A stretch of DNA of 5,286 bases, from positions 1 through 5,286 of the forward strand of contig WGCT01000086.1 of the NCBI GenBank assembly GCA_015493625.1, written 5' to 3'. Positions within the stretch are counted from its first letter, which is position 1. Every line of letters starts with the position of its first letter. Of the stretch, positions 1 to 5,286 are shown one piece after another. Both the position numbers and the translations under genes were made by a program. The DNA is from Draconibacterium sp. GTDB taxonomy: Bacteria > Bacteroidota > Bacteroidia > Bacteroidales > Prolixibacteraceae. The notes beneath the pieces are model-generated. The model was not told the DNA's origin. It saw only the letters and a list, made by a program, of their open reading frames with translations, and ran no database searches.

Positions 1-3
1 CGC

Positions 4-26
4 TGTAACTATTTGAAAGCGTTACA
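4..26. repeat. Short dyad TGTAAC-N11-GTTACA at the window edge
   Basis: TGTAAC (4-9) and GTTACA (21-26) are perfect reverse complements separated by 11 bases. A second, overlapping symmetry pairs CGCT (1-4) with AGCG (18-21). The site could be an operator for a dimeric regulator, or the last part of a hairpin belonging to an upstream gene beyond the window. A 6-bp dyad is not rare by chance in AT-rich DNA, so this is weak. Confidence 0.2.
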
Positions 27-39
27 AATAAGACTTTTG

Positions 40-90
40 TTCACTTTGTTTTGCGTATTGTTTTTAATAAAACGAGTTCAACAAAGTGAA
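40..90. repeat. Perfect 11-bp inverted repeat, 29-nt spacer
   Basis: TTCACTTTGTT at 40-50 is exactly matched by its reverse complement AACAAAGTGAA at 80-90. The symmetry stops at both ends of each arm: outer pair 39/91 is G/G and inner pair 51/79 is T/C. Neither side is followed by a convincing T tract, so it is not a textbook intrinsic terminator on either strand. It may be a paired operator, a weak bidirectional terminator of the upstream gene, or the scar of a small mobile repeat. The symmetry is certain; the function is unknown. Confidence 0.5.
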
Positions 91-100
91 GAATAATGGA

Positions 101-130
101 TTGCGTTTTTATACAGTAAACTTATGTTTA
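101..130 (+). promoter_or_regulatory. Possible Bacteroidota-type promoter
   Basis: TTG at 101-103 and TATGTTTA at 123-130 are separated by 19 bases. The Bacteroidota housekeeping promoter is described as a -33 TTG/TTTG and a -7 TAnnTTTG about that far apart. Here the -7 box misses only the final G. A start just downstream would give a leader of roughly 180 nt that includes the 209-257 hairpins. The -7 box overlaps a TAAAC-TTAT-GTTTA dyad (117-130). In DNA this AT-rich such matches are expected by chance, so this is only a candidate. Confidence 0.2.
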
Positions 131-208
131 TTTGAGATTTTTGTTTTGTGTTTTTTTTGCTATTTAATCAAAAGAATTCGTCGAAATTTTGCCTCGGGGG
201 TATATATA

Positions 209-257
209 ATCTCCTCTGAATTTCAGGGGAGATGTCATCCATCAGCCGACGGATGAC
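209..257 (+). promoter_or_regulatory. Tandem hairpins in the 5' leader, unknown RNA structure
   Basis: Two stem-loops abut with no base between them. Hairpin 1 has an 11-bp stem (209-219 with 223-233, one G-U pair at 215/227) closed by a 3-nt ATT loop. Hairpin 2 has a perfect 7-bp stem (GTCATCC 234-240 with GGATGAC 251-257). Its loop could close by two more pairs past an A-C mismatch. A run of five G (196-200) precedes the structure and an A-rich stretch (267-278) follows it. There is no U tract, so it is not an intrinsic terminator. The GC-rich island stands out from the AT-rich surroundings. Its position 66 nt before the GTG start suggests a leader RNA that controls the operon, or an RNA stability element. 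I do not recognise it as a known riboswitch class. Confidence 0.45.
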
Positions 258-297
258 AGAAGGGTGAAAAAAAGAAAATCAGATTCTAATGTTTTAT

Positions 298-305
298 TAC
301 TTTTG
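298..305 (+). promoter_or_regulatory. Isolated -7-like box TACTTTTG
   Basis: TACTTTTG is a full match to the Bacteroidota -7 consensus TAnnTTTG. It lies 17 nt before the GTG start, which would leave a leader of about ten bases. No TTG or TTTG is found at the expected -33 distance (around 272-278 is A-rich), so the match may be fortuitous. If used, transcripts from it would skip the hairpins at 209-257. Confidence 0.2.
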
Positions 306-322
306 CTGATAAATATTTTAAC

Positions 323-712
323 GTGGAAAAGAAGAGCAGGCGGACTTTTATAAAATTTGGAATTGCAGGAGTTGTCTCTTTGCTAATTGTTGTATGGAAT
401 AAATTTACGCTTCGCCATATAAACCAATTAAAACAGGTTCGTAAAGTTTTTCCTATTCCGAAAAATCGGCTGGTTACTTTTTATCGGAATTTTATTGTCG
501 TAAAACGCGATAAAATAACTGTATTTTCATCGCATTGTACTCATTTGGGATGCGAGATTAACAGGCTGGAAAATAATAAGTTAGTTTGTCCATGCCACGG
601 TTCTGAGTTCGATTTAGATGGGAATGCAGTAAAGGGGCCTGCGTATAAAAGGCTTAAAAAAATACCTTCACAAATTATTTCCAACGGTTCGGAAATAGAG
701 ATAAATTTATAA
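323..712 (+). CDS. Rieske [2Fe-2S] protein with Tat-type signal anchor
   Basis: This 129-aa protein is the likely iron-sulfur subunit of a quinol-oxidising cytochrome bc-type complex, taking one electron from quinol at the Qo site. The two Rieske boxes are intact. CTHLGC (72-77) and CPCHGS (89-94) supply cluster ligands C72, H74, C89 and H92, and C77/C91 would form the conserved disulfide. The N terminus has a twin-arginine motif, SRRTFIK (5-11), followed by one hydrophobic segment (about 13-26). That fits Tat export of the folded cluster protein with retention as a membrane anchor. The start is GTG. No in-frame ATG occurs anywhere in the ORF, the frame is closed by TAA at 287-289, and this start places the RR motif correctly. 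No Shine-Dalgarno is visible. At 129 residues it is shorter than many bc1/b6f Rieske proteins (about 180-200). Its stop is 1 nt from the cytochrome b fusion start, so the two are surely co-transcribed and probably partners. Family call is firm; the exact complex is inferred. Confidence 0.93.
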   Translation: MEKKSRRTFIKFGIAGVVSLLIVVWNKFTLRHINQLKQVRKVFPIPKNRLVTFYRNFIVVKRDKITVFSSHCTHLGCEINRLENNKLVCPCHGSEFDLDGNAVKGPAYKRLKKIPSQIISNGSEIEINL

Positions 713-713
713 A

Positions 714-3419
714 ATGAGACTGAAGTGGAGAAATACAACTTTTGGCACGCTTTCCATTGCGCTGTTTGTATTTGTAGTTGTATCGGGAGTTTTACTTATT
801 TTTCCATTTAAAGTTGCTACGCCCTATTCGAGTATAACAAAAATGCTCCTCGAAAACCCGTGGTTGTCGTTGCTCCGCAATTTCCATTTTTGGAGTTCTC
901 AGTTATTTCTTGTTTCCGTTCTTATTCATATTTTCGACCACTATCAGAAAAAGAAAGTTGGGTTTAAAACAGGGGTAGGTTTGCGGCTTGCACTAGGTGT
1001 TTTTATTATTTTTCTGGCTATGCTTTCCGGGTTTTTGTTAAAGGGAGATGCCGACAGTTTACAAGCCCGCCTGATTTTAGAGACTCTTTTAAAACGAATT
1101 CCAATTATTGGCGAATCGTTGGCATATACGTTTTTGGGGAGTGCAGGAAGTTTCCTGTTTATCTACATTCATCATATTGTTACGTTAACTGTTTTTATTG
1201 CATATATAATTGTTGAACACAGCCGTAAATTTAAACCCTCGGGAACCGACATTTTAATCTCGTTTTTTTCCGTTCTTTTTTTTAGCTTCTTATTTTCTGC
1301 TCCATTACACGACAATTTTAACCCCTCGGTAAAAGGTCCCTGGTATTTTGTCGGGTTTCAGGAAATACTGCACTGGTTGAGCCATCCCGACTGGTCGCTG
1401 TTGATAGTTGCAATAATGCTTGCGCTTTTTTTTATGGTGAATACAGGTACCCGGAGGTTTTCTTTTATTGGGAAAAGAGCATTGCTTGTTTTTACCGGGT
1501 TTTATATTCTTCTTACAATAACAGGGCTCTTTTTTAGAGGAGAGCGGTGGAAATTGGTTGTGCCCGGGCAACCCGGTTACGGTTACAGTGTTTTAAATAA
1601 TTTTAAAACATCGGCGGTAAACTTTTTTCCTGAGTTTGAAAAAGAAACAGTTGCCGGTTCTGCGGTAATTCAAGGCAGAAAAGAGAGTTGTCTTTTATGT
1701 CATACAGGAACTCACGGATTTGTTGACTCGCACAAGCCCGAATCGATAGGTTGCTTTTCGTGCCACCTTGGAAATCCGTTTGCCACCTCAAAAACAGGAG
1801 CACACCACGGAATGATTTTAGTGCCTGGAAATATTGCAACAGCAAAACAAACTTGCGGAACGGCACAATGTCACCCCGATATTACCAACCGTATTCATAC
1901 CGGATTAATGACGACTTTAAGCGGAATGATTGGGGTTGACAGAACGGTTTTTGGCGAGCAGGAAGATTTTGATATCCATGCACACGTCAATAATCTGGGC
2001 AACTCGGCAGCCGACGAACATTTGCGAAATTTATGTGTAGGTTGTCATCTCGGAAACAGTAAAAACGTGCCGGGCACAGTTACCGAAGAGAGTCGGGGGG
2101 GAGGGTGTCTGGCATGCCATTTAAATTACAGCTCCGAAGCTGCCGATTTGTTAAAAGCAAAATATCCGGAAAAGATGCAGTTGCACCCTGCGGTGAGTTT
2201 ACAGGTTACTAACAATCACTGTTTTGGCTGCCACAGTCGATCGGGGCGAATATCGACCAATTACGAGGGGTGGCACGAAACGCAACTGAAACCCGAAAAA
2301 ATGCCTGAGAATAATAATTACCGGCTTGTGGAAGGATTTCGCGTTTTTAAAAAAGTATCCGACGATATTCATCACGAATTGGGATTGGAGTGTATCGATT
2401 GCCACAACTCGTACGAGTTAATGGGCGATGGGAATTTCTACTCGCACGAAGAACAACAGCAAGATGTACGGTGTAGCGACTGCCATTTTCGGGGAAAACC
2501 AAAACTTACCAATGCCACCAATTTGGATGATGAGTCGGCACTAATTGCAGCACTGCGTTTTGGTTCTGTTTCGAATAAAAAGGTTTTAACTACTCAGAAG
2601 TACGGTCGCCCGTTAATTAATACTTTTTACGAAAACGATACCGCCTTTTTTATTACAAAAAACAGCGGCAAAAAGTTTGCTTTAAAACCGCAGTCGAGAG
2701 TTTGTGCCCGCGATAAAGCACACGCTAATCTTGCATGTTCGAGCTGCCACACAGCGTGGGCTCCCAGTTGTATTGGTTGCCACAATTCGTACGACAAAAA
2801 CGAACCGGCATTTAATATGCTCACAAATAAAGCGGTAACCGGTGGGTGGGTGGAGTTTTCGGGGGATTATAATGCAACACTTCCTGCATTGGGCGTTAGA
2901 AAAAACGGTACAAAAGACGAAGTAATTCCCGTAATTCCGGGAATGATTTTAACCATCGATAAAGCGTCGTTTACAAAGCAAAAACACGACTCGCTTATTT
3001 TTAGGCGGTTGTTTGCTCCGGCAGCACCACACACTACTGCTGCAAAGGGACGAAGTTGTAAGAGTTGCCATAACAACCCTGTGGCACTTGGTTTTGGCGA
3101 GGGAGAACTAACTTTTAAAATTACAGGAAACAGGGGTGTTTGGAAATTCCGGGCAATGTTCGAAAACGATGTTCACGATAACTTGCCCGCCGACGCATGG
3201 ACAGGATTTCTAAAAAATCGTACAGGAATGGTAGCCACCCGAAACGATGTTTTTCCGTTCGACATTAAAACACAGCAGAAAATACTAACAGTGGGAGCGT
3301 GTTTAACCTGCCACAACGACGACTCGAAAATAATGGTAAATTCGCTGTCCGATTTCGATCGTGCTTTTGCAAAAAGAAGCAGCAAATGCGTTGTGCCCGG
3401 GTGGGGTAATGAAGAGTAA
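714..3419 (+). CDS. Cytochrome b (b6 + subunit IV type) fused to dodecaheme cytochrome c
   Basis: This 901-aa fusion probably moves electrons from menaquinol into a periplasmic heme chain. Residues 1-275 form a cytochrome b with about seven membrane helices (near 11-32, 56-77, 88-109, 140-167, 178-197, 227-244, 255-274). Positive loops (KKK 79-81, RKFK 171-174, RR 247-248) fall on the cytoplasmic side, leaving the C terminus periplasmic. Heme b ligands are H58/H72 and H154/H169; the 14-residue gap between the second pair is b6-like, not bc1-like. IPIIG (129-133) matches the cd loop and GPWYF (208-212) occupies the PEWY position. No cysteine occurs before 326, so the heme c_i attachment Cys of b6 is absent. 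Residues 326-867 hold eleven CXXCH (Cys 326, 347, 441, 465, 503, 560, 587, 675, 686, 782, 863) and one CX4CH (381-387), with about 18 other histidines as possible distal ligands. C664 and C892 are unpaired with any heme motif. The gene starts 1 nt after the Rieske stop. Domain calls are firm; electron acceptor and physiology are inferred. Confidence 0.92.
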   Translation: MRLKWRNTTFGTLSIALFVFVVVSGVLLIFPFKVATPYSSITKMLLENPWLSLLRNFHFWSSQLFLVSVLIHIFDHYQKKKVGFKTGVGLRLALGVFIIFLAMLSGFLLKGDADSLQARLILETLLKRIPIIGESLAYTFLGSAGSFLFIYIHHIVTLTVFIAYIIVEHSRKFKPSGTDILISFFSVLFFSFLFSAPLHDNFNPSVKGPWYFVGFQEILHWLSHPDWSLLIVAIMLALFFMVNTGTRRFSFIGKRALLVFTGFYILLTITGLFFRGERWKLVVPGQPGYGYSVLNNFKTSAVNFFPEFEKETVAGSAVIQGRKESCLLCHTGTHGFVDSHKPESIGCFSCHLGNPFATSKTGAHHGMILVPGNIATAKQTCGTAQCHPDITNRIHTGLMTTLSGMIGVDRTVFGEQEDFDIHAHVNNLGNSAADEHLRNLCVGCHLGNSKNVPGTVTEESRGGGCLACHLNYSSEAADLLKAKYPEKMQLHPAVSLQVTNNHCFGCHSRSGRISTNYEGWHETQLKPEKMPENNNYRLVEGFRVFKKVSDDIHHELGLECIDCHNSYELMGDGNFYSHEEQQQDVRCSDCHFRGKPKLTNATNLDDESALIAALRFGSVSNKKVLTTQKYGRPLINTFYENDTAFFITKNSGKKFALKPQSRVCARDKAHANLACSSCHTAWAPSCIGCHNSYDKNEPAFNMLTNKAVTGGWVEFSGDYNATLPALGVRKNGTKDEVIPVIPGMILTIDKASFTKQKHDSLIFRRLFAPAAPHTTAAKGRSCKSCHNNPVALGFGEGELTFKITGNRGVWKFRAMFENDVHDNLPADAWTGFLKNRTGMVATRNDVFPFDIKTQQKILTVGACLTCHNDDSKIMVNSLSDFDRAFAKRSSKCVVPGWGNEE

Positions 3420-3420
3420 A

Positions 3421-4413
3421 TTAATATTTAATTGTTACATCTGCCGATGAAATGTTTTCTCCTGCAAAAATTCCAAGTCCGTTCTTTACATTCGAATAAA
3501 TAATTACCGGCTCTGAATATATATCGTCTTGCAATTGCATTCTTTTTGCATAACTCGAACAGAAATTATAGGCATCTTTCGAAAGCGTATGAAGTTCGAT
3601 ATGCAGTTTGCTTTTATCGAGCATGTAAATATTCCCTTTCTCTAATTTGCTTAAATCCTGATTGCTGAACAGATAGTCAACATCGCTGTACATAGTTGCT
3701 GTGCCTGTAATTTTCTTCTTTTTAGATTGAAAAGTTGCATCGTTAAAAAGCAACGAATTGTTTATATACAACTGATGGCCGGGTAACTCTCCACTAAGAA
3801 TTTCGGCATATTGCCAGGTATAAAATTCGCGTATGTTGTTTGTTGTATCGAGTTTTAGAACCGGAGCTGCAGCACTAATGTAATAATAGTTATTGCCCGG
3901 AGGGTCGTTAAATTCAATTTCGAAATAGAAACGTAAAGAAAAAGTGGTGTCTTCTTCGTTAATCCACTTTAGCCAAATGGCCGTATCGGAAACAATCTCG
4001 ACTTTTTCCGGCAGTTCCGATTGTGAAGATATTTTCTGTTGAATATCTTTTTCGGTAGTTTCTGCAACAATTTTGTAAACTATTCCGGGAACGGGAGTTG
4101 TATTCGAAACAAATTTTCCAATACTGTCAGCGGGCGTTTTTATATAAGTTAGTTCTTCAATAAACGCATTGTTTTCGAATAGCGACACTTTCGCTTCTTT
4201 CAGCTCAATAACTTTCTGTTTTTTTTGCGGGTGCATACTTTTGGTTACAGTAACACTAAGTTTTTCCTGGCCGGTAAACAGCGAGTTTACAACAATGAGG
4301 TTTGCAACACTATTGGTTTTAATAATAAATTCTTTGTCGCACGAAACAAAAATAGTTGCTGCAACAAGCAGTGCTATTCCTAATTTTGTAACTATTTTGC
4401 TATTCCGTTTCAT
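3421..4413 (-). CDS. DUF4249 family outer-membrane lipoprotein
   Basis: This 330-aa protein resembles the DUF4249 family of Bacteroidota, lipoproteins of unknown function usually encoded next to a TonB-dependent receptor. The N terminus is a lipoprotein signal: basic residues (KRNSK, 2-6), a hydrophobic core (11-22) and a lipobox-like FVSC with the lipidated cysteine at C25. The following DK would fit surface or outer-membrane sorting only loosely. Family-like features are the FND...NNYYY region (about 168-178) and the C-terminal stretch EPVIIYSN followed by NGLGIFAG (301-318). The predicted fold is beta-rich with no enzymatic motif seen. The ATG is preceded by an A-rich AACAAACAACA, typical of initiation without Shine-Dalgarno in this phylum. 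It lies 9 nt downstream of the receptor stop, so the two form one operon. It converges on the cytochrome fusion with a 1-nt gap. Function, perhaps a substrate-binding or lid partner of the receptor, is inferred from context only. Confidence 0.82.
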   Translation of the reverse strand: MKRNSKIVTKLGIALLVAATIFVSCDKEFIIKTNSVANLIVVNSLFTGQEKLSVTVTKSMHPQKKQKVIELKEAKVSLFENNAFIEELTYIKTPADSIGKFVSNTTPVPGIVYKIVAETTEKDIQQKISSQSELPEKVEIVSDTAIWLKWINEEDTTFSLRFYFEIEFNDPPGNNYYYISAAAPVLKLDTTNNIREFYTWQYAEILSGELPGHQLYINNSLLFNDATFQSKKKKITGTATMYSDVDYLFSNQDLSKLEKGNIYMLDKSKLHIELHTLSKDAYNFCSSYAKRMQLQDDIYSEPVIIYSNVKNGLGIFAGENISSADVTIKY

Positions 4414-4422
4414 TGTTGTTTG

Positions 4423-5286
4423 TTAAAATTTTATTCTATAACTAATTGTTGGCATAATTGGGAAAAGTGTACGCTGATAATAATTTGTTTCCAATTCTCC
4501 GGTTTCAGCATTAAGCTCGTCAGTTGAATAGTAGAACGACGGATTCATTTTATTATAAACATTTGTTGCACCAAAAGTCAGCTCCCACTCTCCCCACTTT
4601 TTAATTTTGCGGTAGGTGGCAGTTAAATCCAACCGATGATAATTGGGCAAGCGATAATTATTTCGTTCAGTTGCATTCGTAACTAATCCGTTTCCTGTTT
4701 GAGTACTATATCCAATATTGGGCGAAGGGAATTGCCGGTTGTCCTGAACGCTCGGGTTTTTATAAATTGGAGTTATGTACCTACTGGTGGGTACGGTTAC
4801 AGCATTTCCAGTGTAAAAAATCCAGACGCCGCTAATTGTCCACTTTTTATTTATTCTGTATTTTCCCACGAGCGAAATATCGTGTCGACGATCGTAACGA
4901 AACGGAAATGTTTCGCCATTATTTATTTCGTTAAACTGGCGAAATGCCCACGATAATGTATATCCGGCAAATCCGGTAAATTTGCCTCTTGTTTTTCTGA
5001 AAAACAGTTCGGCTCCATAGGCCTTGCCAACGCCGGCAGTAATTTTTTCTTCCCATCCGGCAGCATCGAGTAAAAAGCTGGCACCGTCTTTATATTCAAT
5101 TACATGATTCATGTGTTTGAAATAACCTTCCATTTCAAATAGGTACATTTTCGATAAAGCGGTTGAGAATCCCAATGAAAACTGTTGCGATTTTTGAGGT
5201 TTTATTTTTTTTGTTACCGGCACCCACAAATCCGACGACTGCGTAATTCCCGATTGTGTAAGTAAATGCATGTACTGGGTCATAAC
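4423..5286 (-). CDS. TonB-dependent receptor, C-terminal part (cut by window edge)
   Basis: The last 287 codons of an outer-membrane TonB-dependent receptor are visible; the 5' part lies beyond position 5286 because the frame is open to the edge (a GTT codon precedes the first visible ATG, so that ATG is not the start). Early in the segment, LWVP...KIKPQKSQQFSLGF, at about residues 20-40 of the visible part, matches the late barrel of the carboxypeptidase-regulatory-like receptor family that accompanies DUF4249. Then come alternating aromatic beta strands (for example GYTLSWAFR and YRLPNYHRLDLTATYR) and a C-terminal YRIKF ending in phenylalanine, the usual signal for barrel assembly by BAM. 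The FGATNVYNKMNP stretch is also typical of receptor C termini. The plug, TonB box and signal peptide are outside the window, so the transported ligand cannot be guessed. It is first in an operon with the DUF4249 lipoprotein, 9 nt away. Confidence 0.88.
   Translation of the reverse strand, partial: VMTQYMHLLTQSGITQSSDLWVPVTKKIKPQKSQQFSLGFSTALSKMYLFEMEGYFKHMNHVIEYKDGASFLLDAAGWEEKITAGVGKAYGAELFFRKTRGKFTGFAGYTLSWAFRQFNEINNGETFPFRYDRRHDISLVGKYRINKKWTISGVWIFYTGNAVTVPTSRYITPIYKNPSVQDNRQFPSPNIGYSTQTGNGLVTNATERNNYRLPNYHRLDLTATYRKIKKWGEWELTFGATNVYNKMNPSFYYSTDELNAETGELETNYYQRTLFPIMPTISYRIKF

Larger units (their letters stand above)
1..322. other. Non-coding region upstream of the Rieske-cytochrome b operon
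   Basis: No convincing gene was found in these 322 bases. The stretch is very AT-rich, apart from a GC-richer island at about 191-262 that contains two hairpins. It also holds a perfect 11-bp inverted repeat at 40-50/80-90, a 6-bp dyad at 4-9/21-26, a 5-bp dyad at 117-121/126-130 and T-rich tracts at about 140-158. The reading frame of the downstream gene is closed by a TAA at 287-289, so that gene cannot extend far into this region. The gene preceding this region lies outside the window. The density of dyads suggests a regulatory region with a long 5' leader, but no known regulator site was recognised. Confidence 0.7.

Noticed and set aside
209..257. Intrinsic terminator
   Set aside because: Both hairpins are stable but neither is followed by a T tract on either strand; the downstream stretch on the plus strand is A-rich.
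1..322. CRISPR array, tRNA or insertion sequence in the non-coding region
   Set aside because: No regularly spaced repeats, cloverleaf, CCA end, or transposase reading frame could be found; the inverted repeat arms are too close together for a complete insertion sequence.
541..738. Minus-strand open frame of 65 codons across the Rieske gene end
   Set aside because: It lies antisense to the conserved Rieske boxes and its translation shows no recognisable motif; it is a shadow of the real gene.
1751..1939. Plus-strand frame of 62 codons inside the fusion gene
   Set aside because: It is an out-of-frame reading through conserved heme-motif DNA with no start context and no independent evidence.
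3363..3374. Self-complementary CTTTTGCAAAAA stretch as terminator of the minus-strand operon
   Set aside because: It is short, A/T-only apart from its centre and ends, lies inside the cytochrome coding sequence and has no adjoining T run that fits a terminator.
4169..4426. Plus-strand frame of 85 codons opposite the DUF4249 start
   Set aside because: Its hydrophobic look is the antisense of the lipoprotein signal and beta strands; the minus-strand gene explains the sequence.

Overview
The window looks like a chromosomal segment of a Bacteroidota bacterium. It is AT-rich, its start codons are preceded by A/T-rich stretches instead of Shine-Dalgarno sequences, and it carries the phylum-typical pairing of a TonB-dependent receptor with a DUF4249 lipoprotein. 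Family assignments come from reading motifs; no database search was possible. The rank below phylum is not resolved.

Layout: positions 1-322 are non-coding and rich in dyad symmetries. They include a perfect 11-bp inverted repeat (40-50/80-90) and two back-to-back hairpins (209-257) ahead of the first gene. On the plus strand follow two genes 1 nt apart. The first (323-712, GTG start) is a small Tat-type Rieske iron-sulfur protein. The second (714-3419) is a 901-aa fusion of a complete seven-helix cytochrome b (b6 plus subunit-IV halves) with a C-terminal domain that has twelve c-type heme sites: eleven CXXCH and one CX4CH. On the minus strand, converging with only 1 nt between stop codons, are a DUF4249 lipoprotein (3421-4413) and, upstream of it in the same operon, the C-terminal part of a TonB-dependent receptor (4423-5286, cut by the window edge).

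How the genes work together (inference): the plus-strand pair has the redox parts of a quinol-oxidising cytochrome bc-type complex (Rieske cluster, two b hemes, Qo-site loop). The usual cytochrome f/c1 is absent from the window, and a dodecaheme wire is fused directly to the cytochrome b. Electrons would go from menaquinol via the Rieske centre into the periplasmic heme chain, and from there to a reductase or extracellular acceptor that is not encoded here. Departures from textbook b6f are T9 where the heme c_i cysteine would sit (no Cys before residue 326), GPWY in place of PEWY, and loss of the LPWDQ-like motif. The minus-strand pair is an outer-membrane uptake module, with no visible functional link to the redox pair. 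The fusion complex and the structured leader are the items most worth follow-up.
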